Positions 45,661 to 55,076 of a stretch of DNA of 61,773 nt are shown here, in pieces (position 1 is the first letter of the stretch; every line of letters begins with the position of its first letter). The position numbers and the translations under genes are program-made. The DNA comes from Planctomycetota bacterium (GTDB lineage Bacteria > Planctomycetota > Phycisphaerae > Phycisphaerales > UBA1924): assembly GCA_024276195.1 (NCBI GenBank), contig JAJRXR010000027.1, positions 1 to 61,773 on the forward strand, read 5' to 3'. Under the pieces are notes generated by a model, which worked only from the letters and a program-made list of their open reading frames with translations, was not told where the DNA came from and ran no database searches.

Positions 45661-48207
45661 ATGCAAAGAGCCATGTACGTCATTATCGCATTGGTTGGCG
45701 CCATACTTGCCGGGCTTGTGCAGTAGAACGCCCGCGTCAGTATGGATCGTGAGCTTGCCGCATATCGCGTTGAGAGCAACGACAAAAGCAAGAGAATTGT
45801 CAACGACATCCAGCAAACCTTCGACACGACATACCGTGCGGTCCGCACAATCGCTCGTCTGCCAGCCGTGCAGGGAATCGACTGGGACGAAACTCGACAA
45901 ACGATGGACCGGAAAGGTGTCATCCTTGACGAGAACACAAGGCTCACGGTACAGGAAATCTACAATGCACTGGCGATTGATGTTGATGTCAGCGAGCTGT
46001 ACATCGTCTCAGTCAACCTTGATCCCGATGGTCTCGATCCTCTTCAGTTGGCCCCGCGAGAGCCGCTGATTACATTTGACGAGTTCATTGTTGGCAGGAC
46101 CGGCGCGAGCCCTGAGAGCGAATCACATCACGATGAAGTCGATATCGAAGAAATAGAAATCTTCGAGTATCGCCTGATGCGAACACAGCTCGACTGGCTG
46201 CAAGATCAGTATCCAACGTCTGCCCGGGTCGTTGCGCTTGAGTACCCTGCGCTCACCGGCCCACCCGTGGTTACTTGCGACAACTCTCAGTTCGATCCCA
46301 GCGCCCCGGACGACGCCGATCGCTCCGGCATTATTCTATCGGTCCCGATCTTTAACGCGGATGGAGTGCTGAAGGGATGCGTCTCGGCGATTTTGCTTAC
46401 GCACACGCTCTCAGGTCTGCTCCCTTCAGGTGACTACGCAATTCTGAGCAACGCGAACGAGATTGTGGTCCCGCCAACCATGCCTGGACAATGGGATCTC
46501 TCGAACGCTGACGGCGTGCCGCCTGAGCCCGACTCATCCTTGCTCTTCTCAGTGGTCGCTGACATTCCAACCGCAGATCGTGGCGGAGATTGGTTTCTCT
46601 GGGCTGGCTTTCCCGATGACAAATATTGGTCACGAAACGACGTAAACGCAACACTTCAAGCAAGATCGATTGGCTTTGCTGCAGTAGCGATTCTTGCTCT
46701 CGGAGCTACATCTGGCACAATGCTCGTTCTCGGCGCGTACAAGCGACTGGCTACCGTAAACGCGGGGCTTGAAAAAACGATCTCGCTCCGAACATCTGAT
46801 CTCATGCTCTCCCGAGACGCTGCGATCCTGTCTCTCTCTCGTGAGAAAGACGCGATGGCAGAGAAAGACCGGGCCATGGCAATCCTCGAAGTTATGGCAT
46901 CAACGGACAAGCTCACCGGCCTGCCAAACCGAACACTCTTTGTTGACAGACTCCAGCAGGCGATCACCGGCTCCCGACGCAGCCGTGAGCTATTTGCCGT
47001 CCTATTCTTCGATTTTGATAGGTTTAAAGTCGTCAATGATAGCCTAGGGCACGACATCGGCGACGCCTTGCTATGCAATATTGCCACCATCTTCCGGCGC
47101 GAGTTGCGGGAGGACGACACCATTGCTCGCTTTGGCGGAGACGAGTTCGTTGTCCTTCTGCGAAACCTGGCCGAGTGGCCCAACGCTTTCACCAGAGCCG
47201 AGAGGCTGCTGGCGGCTTTCGCACAGCCACACCTGATTGACGATAATGTGATCGTCTCCACCGCGAGCATCGGGATAGTGACAAATCAGTACTCCTATGC
47301 ATCTCCATCCGAGATGATTCGGGATGCTGATGCCGCAATGTACCAGGCGAAAGAAAATGGGAAAAATCAGTTTGTAGTTTTTGATAAGGCCATGCATGCC
47401 AACGCGCTGAATCGCCTGAGAATCGAGTCTGATCTCCGAAGCACAGTCGAAAACGATGAGTTCCGCCTTGTTTACCAGCCAATAGTTGATCTCAATACCG
47501 GCAAACTGAAGGGATTCGAAGCGCTAATCCGGTGGGACCACCCGACGAGAGGTCTCGTTAGGCCAGATGAGTTTATCGATATCGCCGAGGACACGGGGCT
47601 CATCAAGCAGATCGGCAAATGGGTACTCTGGACCGCCGCTGCTCAGATTGCTGAGTGGAACAAGCGATTTGGGCTTCATCCCAATCTTAGCATCAACATC
47701 AACGTGTCAAAGAGACAGATACTCGATCCGTCATTTTTAGCCGATGTCCTCGCGTGTCAGCGCAAGTTTGATCTATTCGATGCCCAACTGCAGCTTGAAA
47801 TCACTGAAAGCGTAATCGTCGATTCCTGTAGCGATATCATCCCTCTGCTCAACGAGATCCGAAGTCACGAAATCCACATCGTGATGGACGACTTTGGAAC
47901 AGGGGTCTCTTCGCTAAGCACGCTCCACGCGTTTCCAATCGATGTGCTCAAGATCGACCAAACCTTTATCCGAGCTCTCAGCAGCGACCGCTCGTTGCTT
48001 GCTGTCGTTTCATCAATCACAAACCTTGCAGAAAATCTGGGTATCCGTACCGTGGCCGAGGGCATCGAGTCAAGCGACGTTATTGTGGCGCTCCAATCCA
48101 TTGGGAGCACTTGGGGGCAGGGTTACTACTTCGCAAAGCCACTGTCCATCGATGCTGCAGAGAAATTCATCATGACAAACTTGCAGCAGTCCAAGAATGC
48201 CGCATAG
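45661..48207 (+). pseudogene. GGDEF-EAL membrane protein with in-frame amber codon after the first TM segment
   Basis: From an ATG at 45661 (GGAAGG 10 bases upstream) the frame encodes MQRAMYVIIALVGAILAGLVQ, a signal/TM segment, then TAG at 45724-45726. The same frame continues without interruption for 821 more codons. The body has a sensor-like extracytoplasmic domain, a second TM (about residues 340-355 of the full frame) and a coiled linker. The GGDEF domain is intact (SLGHDIGDALL, GGDEF at about 492). The EAL domain is also intact (EAL at about 620, EITES, DDFGTG, LKIDQTF, AEGIES). Both diguanylate cyclase and phosphodiesterase motifs are complete. Either a single nonsense mutation removed the first membrane anchor, the amber is read through, or translation restarts at 45742. 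Codon and base use differ from the left flank. Confidence 0.8.
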
Positions 48208-48582
48208 CACGCCAGCGGCGTATAGGCCATCAGAGCGAGCGGGTGGAACAACGGGCATTGAACCGGGACACCTAAGTTTCGGGCGGCATGACACCAGCTG
48301 AACTACCTTTGCTCATGTGGGCTTCTGGATCCGAAAGACACAAGCTCTGATTTTACATTGAGGATGAGCATGGAGTTGCAAAGACGGCCAGTTTGACGAA
48401 CCGCCCTGTCAACTGAGCCCGGACTCGGCCCGGAGAGACATCCCGGGGCGGAGCTCGTAGGAACTCGTACTCATCGTCTCGAGTACAGATCGCATCGGCA
48501 GAAAACAACACGAGGCTACTCGAGTTGACCTGCCACGCGCATCGAGGTCGTCATCCTGAAACTTCGGGAGAGAGGTGGCTGG
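48208..48582. other. Gene-free gap containing a tRNA-like scar
   Basis: No coding frame seen. The only structure is the tRNA-like sequence at 48242-48315, described separately. The rest is unremarkable sequence. Confidence 0.4.
48242..48315 (-). other. Degenerate tRNA-like sequence
   Basis: On the minus strand GGTAGTTCAGCTGGT resembles a D-arm, GCCGCCCGAAACTTAGG an anticodon arm with broken pairing, and CCCGGTTCAATGCCC a T-arm, followed by GTTGTTCCACC. The total of 74 bases has the right order and spacing, but acceptor and anticodon stems do not pair properly. It looks like a decayed tRNA or tRNA fragment, possibly an old integration site. Confidence 0.3.
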
Positions 48583-48836
48583 TTACGCGGTGTAGAAGCG
48601 CTCGGCGATGACCTTGCCGTTGCGCCAGCGCCGGCCCAGGATCTCGTTCAGAGGATCGGCCCATCAGGACCGATCATGTCAAAGGTCGACTCCGAGAGTG
48701 ACCTGTCTCCGTTGGTCGCGGCCGCGTGCAGGGTCGCGCCGTTGAACGCCTTGAGCGTGCTGAAGAAGCCGCTCAGGTGCGCGTGCTGCGCGTCACGCCC
48801 TGTTGGTTGGACAGGCATCTTGCACCCCGCCTGCAA
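48583..48836 (-). pseudogene. NTF2/SnoaL-like protein fragment, frameshifted
   Basis: A minus-strand frame reads FNGATLHAAATNGDRSLSESTFDMIGPDGPIL and then stops. In a neighbouring frame the sequence continues ADPLNEILGRRWRNGKVIAERFYTA and a stop at 48585-48583. Joined, these look like the C-terminal half of a small NTF2/SnoaL-like protein, which often ends in RWRDGKxxxERFY. At least one frameshift and a missing N-terminus make it a remnant. Family assignment is by eye. Confidence 0.45.
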
Positions 48837-48922
48837 TCCCGATGAGACACCGTGGTTAGTGTTGATGGAAGCCCAGGAGCGTATACGACAGGCATCGTTT
48901 CGATCACAAATCCAAACTTCGT

Positions 48923-49706
48923 GCAGCCGTATTCGGCGAGCATGGCATCGAAAAATAGCTCATACGGCCGCGCTGCACAAGCCGAATATCGCCCGGCACC
49001 CTGCGGAGAAGTTCGTCGAGGTCAATATGAAAGGCGCCCGCTGCTCCTCGAATCAGCAATGGAGGCGGGGCACGACCGCTTTGTACTCACGTCGTCCACA
49101 TCGCTCATGATCTCAGCTTCCATCCGATCCGAGCGGGCCAAGCACACCATGTGGCTCGATCATGACACGGTCCCATTGGAGCCTCGGAGTATCTATCGCG
49201 TCACAAAGCTTACTGCGTAAAATCTCTGCCGGATAACGAGCCTTGAGTGCGACATCTCATGTTGTGCTACGCACCAGCCGTTTCTTTCCCGAAGACGACG
49301 ATATGGCGCACGCATTGCCTATCAGTGGGGAAAGCATCAATGCAAACGAGCTGCTTCACCGGGCACTCGCGGTCAGCAACGCTGCTGGCGCATACATTCA
49401 AGCACTTGACCGAGCACCGGACGTCGGGTTCGGCATCTACGTTGTCTCTGCTCCAACTCCGTTCACACGGGACCATGCTGATGACCTGAAGCGCGATGCA
49501 GCATCGGTCATCGAGCGGATATCCGGGGCGAGCAAGCTTTCCACCAAGCGCAGCTGGTCCCTGCCTGCGACAATTGGGCGTGATTATGACGCGCGTCACG
49601 CAAATCAGAACTGGGTTTCCGCTGCTCGACCGGCTTCGCTGAACTACTCGGAGCTTTACGCGACGAGACACCGCCAACGCGCACTCGCATGACCCACCGC
49701 ATGTGA
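48923..49706 (+). pseudogene. NAD-dependent epimerase/dehydratase pseudogene with several frameshifts
   Basis: A sugar-nucleotide epimerase-like protein can be pieced together across frames. AAVFGEHGIEK is at 48923 on, then HTAALHKPNIARHPAEKFVEV at 48961 on in another frame. ESAMEAGHDRFVLTSSTSLM and LEPRSIYRVTKLTA lie in a third frame; this holds the family's Tyr-x3-Lys region and ends in TAA at about 49218, where GAA is expected. VVLRTSRFFPEDDD and GFGIYVVSAPTPFTRDHA follow in a further frame. Finally ELGFRCSTGFAELLGAL resumes after another shift and ends at TGA 49704-49706. At least four lesions and no Rossmann GxxGxxG start. Clearly dead; no restart gives a complete enzyme. Confidence 0.8.
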
Positions 49707-50159
49707 CCGAAACCGTTATTCACAGCGGATATTAGAACAACTATCTGCGCTCAAGTGTCAATAGGCTCACAGAAAGACTCCATGCCACAACGAGAATGCC
49801 CATCGACATACCTGCCGAAGGGCCGATGTATCAGAAAACTCGGGATGATAGGATTCGAGCCAGCGGCCTCATGACGCCCTGACAAGCAGGCAGTCCCTCT
49901 CCGCTCTTCCCCGCAGCGCCCAGCTCCAGTCTCTCCCAGAGGCCGTCGAATCCGGCACTCGCCCCGAGTCCGTGACTGTCCCCGACCGGCCCGAGAGGGT
50001 CGGGGAGTAACGCATCCTGTCGCAAATCAGCGAGGGCGGCTTCGGCGGCGTGTCCGAGGCTAAGCGGTGGGGTATGGCGCCCTTCATGCCGAGGCTTTGC
50101 GGCCTGCTCGTGGGCGCGCGTCTTCCCACGAAAGCCCGACTTACGCCAACTCGACCCTG
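49707..50159. other. Gene-poor gap with a second possible tRNA-like scar
   Basis: No convincing gene. The longest frame is a minus-strand 110-codon ORF (49831-50163) of biased, unrecognised composition that I do not call. At about 49850-49935 on the minus strand GCCGCTGGCTCGAATCC and nearby CTGCCTGCTTGTCAGG recall T- and anticodon arms, but stems do not pair. Confidence 0.35.
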
Positions 50160-52565
50160 TCAATCGCTCCCGCTCTCATCTTCTTTGCCTTCCTCCGCGA
50201 TCGCTGCATCCAGGGCATATACGCACAGATCTGGAAAGCTCACATCGTTCCTCATCGCGAGGTCGAACAGCTTTCGGAACGAGGCCTTGACATCCTCCGG
50301 GACGACGCCGCCTCTGTACTCGTTTACCCAGCGGAACTGGTCCTGGAGTTCGAGGTAGCCGCGGGGACCGGAGAGCACATAGAAATCAAACGGAGCGGTT
50401 GTCCCGCCAAAATCGGTGGGGATTGTAAATTTTTTCATGCTTCCCGAGGGGATCTCGACCGAACTCTTGGCCTTGAAGGCCTCTCTCGTCTCATCATTCA
50501 TGAACCGTACAAACTTCGCTGTATCCTCGTCCGGCATCCCCTCCGGAAGCTCGTGCCTCTGCGGCAGTGCGCCCTTGTGCTGCTGCACAAACTCCGCTTG
50601 CCCGTAGCGCCCGAAGAGCAACGACCATGATCGGTACAAAAGATCCTGCGACCGTGCGCGGTCGCCGAGCAACGCGGTCACCTTTGCCACCTCGAATCCG
50701 AACCCGGTGTACGCCTCCTTCGCGTACCAGTCCCAGGGGCGATCACGCAGGTGCTCGTCCTGCATCGCGGTCACCGTATCCACAATCTCGGCCGCCTGGT
50801 CGCGTCGCCCATCGTTGTAGAGCGCGAGTGTGCAGATCTTGAGCACCCGGACGAGCGTTTCGATGTCGTTCGGGGGGTCGTAGCCGATGGAGAGGCCGCG
50901 TAATGTTGAATCCCAGAACTCCGCAATATCGTGCCAACGTTCCGCCTCTTGTATCCGCTTCAACGTGCCCAATGTCGCGCCCGCGAATGTGTAGAGCGTG
51001 CGCTGGCGGACGACCCGGTGAGACGAGGCGTACTGCTCGATCAGCTGCTCGGTCATCCGCTCGAGGATCGCCTTCACGGGATCGCCATCTTGAGCCCCCT
51101 CGATGGTGGTCAGCGCAATCTTGATTTGCCAGTCCGACATAATGCTGAGCTGAGCCTCGAATCGCAAACCCTGGTAGCGTTCGACCACGGACTCGATGTC
51201 GCTCAGCGCTCCGGCCGCGGACCTGTCGCCTGATTCTCCCTCGGCGCTCAGTGTCCCCGCGTAGGTGATGATCGCAGCATTGAACGACTCACCAAACAAC
51301 GAGGCTTGCGCGTAGGGGTTGCCCGCTTCGGCCGCGCGCTCGAACCAGCTCTGCGCGAGGCCCGGATCGGCCGGAAGATCCTCGTTCCCCGCTTTGTACA
51401 TCTGAGCGAGCGCGAGCATTGCAGCTGGGTATCCCAGATCAGCGGCCCGCTCGTACCACTCGACCGCCTGGCGCCAGTCCTTGGCAATCGTGCCCGACCC
51501 GTAGCGGTAAGACCACCCAAGATTTTGCATTCCTACGACATCGCCCCCCTCGGCGGCCGCGATGGTGAACGCGGCAAAGGCGTCGTGGTCGACGAGTAGA
51601 CCCCCACTCCCGAGGTCATAGGCGTATCCGAGCGCAGTCATTGCCGCTGGAAGATTCTGGTCGGCGGCCCGCTGCAACCACTCCACCGCGACTTTCTTAC
51701 TCTGCGAGAATCCGATCCCGTCCCAATACAACATGCCAACTGTAAACTGCGCCCCGGCATACCCGGCGTCCGCCGCCTGCAGCCAGGCCCGGAACCTGAT
51801 CGGGCCTCGGCGGAGAAGATACGCCTCGCCGAGTCCCTTCCTGCGCTGCTCGGAGTAGTCGTCCATCTCCGCGATGGTCTGCGGATCGATCGAAGAGTCT
51901 TGCCCAGGATCATCCGTCATGCCTGCGGTCTTTAGGGGATCTGAGCCCGCCGGTTCCAACGTGAGCGGCTCATTTCCCGCCACCGGCGAACTTCCCTTGG
52001 CGCCCCCCCACCCTCTGATGGTGATCCACGTCCCCGCGACAATCACGGCGAGCAGGGCGGCGCCCCCGACCATGAGCAGGACCCGATGCCGAGAGGCGGG
52101 CTTGCCCGGCGGCGCAACCCAGGACGTCGAGGAGGGTGAGAGCGCTGCGATCGGATCGCTTGGATGCTCCAAGATCGCCCGCACCTTCGATCCGAACTGC
52201 TGTAGATGGCGCTCCAGTGGCGGCGTGATCGCGTCCATCCAGTGGGCGGAACTGAGGAAGAACTCCAGCTCGCCTTCCGGCACGCAGTCCTCGATGCGGA
52301 GCGGGATCACGGTGATCCCCCGCTTGATCGCGAGTTCCACCTCGCGCTGGACATGCTCGGAATCGTTCGAGCTCTTCGAGAATACGAGCACCATCGCCTG
52401 GCTCTCGCTGATCGCCGTCACGATGGCCTTGGGCCAACTGGCGCCCGGCATGATGTTCCGTGGCGCGATCCAGCACGCGACACCTGATTGCTCCAGTTGA
52501 GCAACGACTGCATCCGCTGGGATGCGATCACGTTGGGCGTGGCTGATGAATACGCTGTGCGGCAT
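50160..52565 (-). CDS. TIR-domain protein with TM helix and SEL1-like repeats
   Basis: An 801-residue protein. The TIR domain (about 1-115) starts MPHSVFISHAQRDR, continues with GVACWIAPRNIMPGASW, and has SKSSNDSEHVQREVELAI, where Glu75 is in the position of the NADase catalytic glutamate. A Ser/Pro-rich linker leads to one TM helix (161-184). Then come SEL1-like repeats (about 275-460; AQFTVGMLYWDGIG, AMTALGYAYDLGSGG, GMQNLGWSYRYGSG, AMLALAQMYKAGNE) and a helical C-terminus. TIR domains in bacteria are commonly NAD+-consuming or signal-producing effectors of anti-phage systems; repeats often sense or assemble. The ATG at 52565 begins the TIR fold. It lies downstream of the SLOG-4TM gene on the same strand, separated by an IS3 remnant. 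Confidence 0.8.
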   Translation of the reverse strand: MPHSVFISHAQRDRIPADAVVAQLEQSGVACWIAPRNIMPGASWPKAIVTAISESQAMVLVFSKSSNDSEHVQREVELAIKRGITVIPLRIEDCVPEGELEFFLSSAHWMDAITPPLERHLQQFGSKVRAILEHPSDPIAALSPSSTSWVAPPGKPASRHRVLLMVGGAALLAVIVAGTWITIRGWGGAKGSSPVAGNEPLTLEPAGSDPLKTAGMTDDPGQDSSIDPQTIAEMDDYSEQRRKGLGEAYLLRRGPIRFRAWLQAADAGYAGAQFTVGMLYWDGIGFSQSKKVAVEWLQRAADQNLPAAMTALGYAYDLGSGGLLVDHDAFAAFTIAAAEGGDVVGMQNLGWSYRYGSGTIAKDWRQAVEWYERAADLGYPAAMLALAQMYKAGNEDLPADPGLAQSWFERAAEAGNPYAQASLFGESFNAAIITYAGTLSAEGESGDRSAAGALSDIESVVERYQGLRFEAQLSIMSDWQIKIALTTIEGAQDGDPVKAILERMTEQLIEQYASSHRVVRQRTLYTFAGATLGTLKRIQEAERWHDIAEFWDSTLRGLSIGYDPPNDIETLVRVLKICTLALYNDGRRDQAAEIVDTVTAMQDEHLRDRPWDWYAKEAYTGFGFEVAKVTALLGDRARSQDLLYRSWSLLFGRYGQAEFVQQHKGALPQRHELPEGMPDEDTAKFVRFMNDETREAFKAKSSVEIPSGSMKKFTIPTDFGGTTAPFDFYVLSGPRGYLELQDQFRWVNEYRGGVVPEDVKASFRKLFDLAMRNDVSFPDLCVYALDAAIAEEGKEDESGSD

Positions 52566-52779
52566 TGGACAGACTCTTGAGGCTAACTCCTTTCGGCGTC
52601 TGTTGCAAACAAGTCCCAACTGGGATGGGGCCTGCGGCTGTATACATGTCCCCATACGGATTCTGAAGAGGGTCAGATATCAGTCCGGTTGCGTCACATG
52701 TGCCACTCACCAGTTGCAGCAACGAAGGCCCGGATAGTCTCTTCAACAAAGTGGAAGCTGCCCCCTCTCACGGGGTCCA

Positions 52780-52971
52780 GTTCGAGTGTTCGTCTCTGCT
52801 GAACCAAGGCGGCACGAGTACAACACGATCCGTCCGCACAGCTCACTGGTATACCGGTCACCGGCCCCCACGGCGATCGCATCGGAGACCTGCTCCGCTG
52901 CACTCCGCACGCCTCTGATGGGGGGAGGTAGGACTCGCACTAACTTTGGTACGAAACTTGGGGGCGGGTCA
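52780..52971 (+). mobile_element. IS3-family remnant (end of transposase OrfB and right end)
   Basis: The plus strand encodes HEYNTIRPHSSLVYRSPAPTA, the well-known C-terminal motif of IS3-group transposases, normally YNTIRPHSSLGYRPPAPEA. It is followed by CACTAACTTTGGTACGAAACTTGG and a GGGGGCGGGTCA end typical of such elements. Nothing upstream of 52780 continues the transposase, so only the 3' end remains. It ends 14 bases from the stop of the SLOG gene, inside the 419-base gap before the TIR gene; no other gene is seen in that gap. Confidence 0.75.
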
Positions 52972-52984
52972 ATCCCCCGTTTTG

Positions 52985-54712
52985 TCAATGGCCCATGTTC
53001 TTAGAAACCGTGTACCATTCAAACAACTCGTCGAGCAGCACGTCCTCCGTGTCCTGCGCGGTGCGCCTCAGACTCCCCTCGGTCTTCAGTCCCGGAATGA
53101 TTTTCTTCTGGCGTTTGAGCCGGTAGAGAACCGCCCCGTACCGTTCTGCTCGCCGATCGGCATCGAGAGACACGATTAGCGACGTCGCGCCGCCCGCGAT
53201 CAGCGGGAGCACCACGGGCAAGAGCACCGCGAAGGTCGCCGCGAAGAGCTGCTCGGCGACATCGTCCGCGTGGTAGAACTTCAGCCACAGCGCAGTTCCG
53301 ACGATCAGGGGCGCGAGCACCGACGCGATGAGCGCCACCCGCCCGAGCCATCGGTTGAACATCCCGGCCCGGGGCTGCTTTTTTGAGAAGTGCTCGATCT
53401 GGTTTTCGACCCGGCCCGTGAGGTATTCTGCTCTCATCTGCTCGAAGGGTACTTTGGGCGCCGCCCGGCAAGCCGCCAGCCCCACCGAGAGCACATACCT
53501 GCGCCAGCGGTCGTCGAGACGGACCACCTTGGATCGCAAGGGGTCGAGCAACCCCGCAGACTCGATCAGCCCGTGACAGAGTTCGGCGGCAAACCTGTTG
53601 CGCCGCCATTTGTGGTGCGAATGACTCCAGGCCGCGTGCAACCAAATGAGCAGAGCAATAAAGACAAGCACCAACTCCAGCGTTGTCATGAGCACGATCG
53701 GATCAAGGGGATACCGATCTTGTGCATCACTCTCATGAGCCTCTTGATCTGTGGTCACCGTGAGTCCGCTATCTTGTGTCGTTCCAATCGGGACCGGAAC
53801 ATCGGCATGCCCACCATTATCGTGTGGGGCGGGGCTCTCGTGACTCGCTCCATCGACCTGGCTATCTGCGCCAAGATTGTCAACTTGATGGAGCAGCGGC
53901 GAGTATGCGGCCGTGAATGCCGCAAGCAGTGCCGCGGTAAAGTGCATCAGCATTGCGAGGATCAGCCCACGCCGAAATCGCCCGCCTGCGGCGTTGGCGA
54001 CCTCGTCATGCAGGATGAACTGCTGCCAGACGGTCCCGTCGCCGTCCCGATCATCGGGGCTCCGCACGATTGGCTTTCGATGCTGCGCAATGTCCTCTTT
54101 GACCTGATCGAACGTCTGATCAGGAGCCGGCCAAGCCTCCCACTCCCCTCGCTGGCGGACCTCCGCCCCGTTTCCCGGGTCAATTACGATGGTCGGAATC
54201 CCGACCCGCTCCGCCTCATCGACAAACTCTGGGGTTCCCCCGATCTGGCTCGTTTCCTGCCCGTTCCAAACCGCCAGGACGGCATCGCACGCCTCGAGCA
54301 TCTGCAAGTTGGCCTCGTGGTAGCAACCGGGGCGAGAGTTATCTCCGATTGCGATTCGGAACGAGCCTCCACCCTCCCCCGCCTTGGCCCTCTCGATTGC
54401 CAGCTCTGCGCGCTGCAGATCTTCACTGTCCTCCTCCCCGAAGTCCCGGAGAAAGCTCGCCTCGGGCATCGGCAGTATCACATGGACGGGCAATCCCAGC
54501 GCCTCGGCAGCATCGACCGCGACCAAATCCGCGCCCGAAGCCACCCCGGTCAGCAGCTCGATTGTTCCACCCCGCGCATTCGCCCGCTTGTTGAGCTCGC
54601 GGAGTGACTCTTCAACTTGCCCGCGACATGCCGCAAGTTCCTCTCGCGATCTCCCGGGCGCAGAGCTCGGCCGGTGACCTGAGAAAGCAACGATCCAGAT
54701 CGGACTCAGCAC
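52985..54712 (-). CDS. SLOG-like Rossmannoid domain fused to a four-TM region
   Basis: A 575-residue protein. The first ~190 residues form a SLOG/DprA-type Rossmannoid domain. IWIVAFSGHRP is strand 1, TGVASGADLVAVDAAEALGLPVHVILPMPEASFLRDF the GxAxGAD nucleotide-binding region, and DAVLAVWNGQETSQIGGTPEFVDEAERVGIPTIVI the later strands. Then come TM helices near RGLILAMLMHFTAALLAAFTAAY and VLMTTLELVLVFIALLIWLHAAW, an HKWRRNRFAAELCHGL segment, and two more TM helices (VALIASVLAPLIVGTALWL; FAVLLPVVLPLIAGGATSLIV). SLOG domains sense or process nucleotide signals and are often joined to membrane effectors. The GTG at 54712 was chosen for GGGGAGG 6 bases upstream; a TTG at 54769 would add 19 residues. 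Confidence 0.7.
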   Translation of the reverse strand: MLSPIWIVAFSGHRPSSAPGRSREELAACRGQVEESLRELNKRANARGGTIELLTGVASGADLVAVDAAEALGLPVHVILPMPEASFLRDFGEEDSEDLQRAELAIERAKAGEGGGSFRIAIGDNSRPGCYHEANLQMLEACDAVLAVWNGQETSQIGGTPEFVDEAERVGIPTIVIDPGNGAEVRQRGEWEAWPAPDQTFDQVKEDIAQHRKPIVRSPDDRDGDGTVWQQFILHDEVANAAGGRFRRGLILAMLMHFTAALLAAFTAAYSPLLHQVDNLGADSQVDGASHESPAPHDNGGHADVPVPIGTTQDSGLTVTTDQEAHESDAQDRYPLDPIVLMTTLELVLVFIALLIWLHAAWSHSHHKWRRNRFAAELCHGLIESAGLLDPLRSKVVRLDDRWRRYVLSVGLAACRAAPKVPFEQMRAEYLTGRVENQIEHFSKKQPRAGMFNRWLGRVALIASVLAPLIVGTALWLKFYHADDVAEQLFAATFAVLLPVVLPLIAGGATSLIVSLDADRRAERYGAVLYRLKRQKKIIPGLKTEGSLRRTAQDTEDVLLDELFEWYTVSKNMGH

Positions 54713-55018
54713 AACGCGCCTCCCCACTCGCTCATGATGAGGCCGGATAGCAGTCGCCGCCTCGATCAAACACCTCTCGGTACCTTACTGAGAGGCTTGC
54801 CAACACGCCAGCCCCGCTCTCGAGTGGAGCACCTCCCCCCCAACTGTGGATGCCACGAGATCTGGCTCTGGACCTGACCGGAGAACAAAGCCCGATCACC
54901 CCAGTTCGCCCTCGTCGGATTCCGAACTCGCGCAGGATCGGGCTGTGGGCTGCGTGTTGCCGCAGACGACACGTGATCTCCCAGTAGCACCACAGGGAGC
55001 GAGTCGCAGAACTGCGTC
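54713..55018. other. Gap upstream of the SLOG gene
   Basis: No gene seen; it would hold the SLOG gene promoter. The right edge abuts the second copy of the 19-bp IS-end repeat. Confidence 0.4.
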
Positions 55019-55037
55019 AGGTCGTGTCTGACGGCTC
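55019..55037 (+). repeat. 19-bp IS-end-like repeat, copy B
   Basis: AGGTCGTGTCTGACGGCTC, identical to copies A and C outside positions 4-5. Read on the minus strand it encodes EPSDTT-stop, the same C-terminus as the transposase at 61639-61773, yet no transposase body precedes it. A solo element end. Confidence 0.6.
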
Positions 55038-55076
55038 GACTACCTGGTTGTTTGGTGCGCCACCTTAGGACACGTC

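Noticed and set aside
49831-50163. 110-codon minus-strand ORF before the TIR gene
   Set aside because: Biased composition, no motif, overlaps the tRNA-like scar; not called as a gene.
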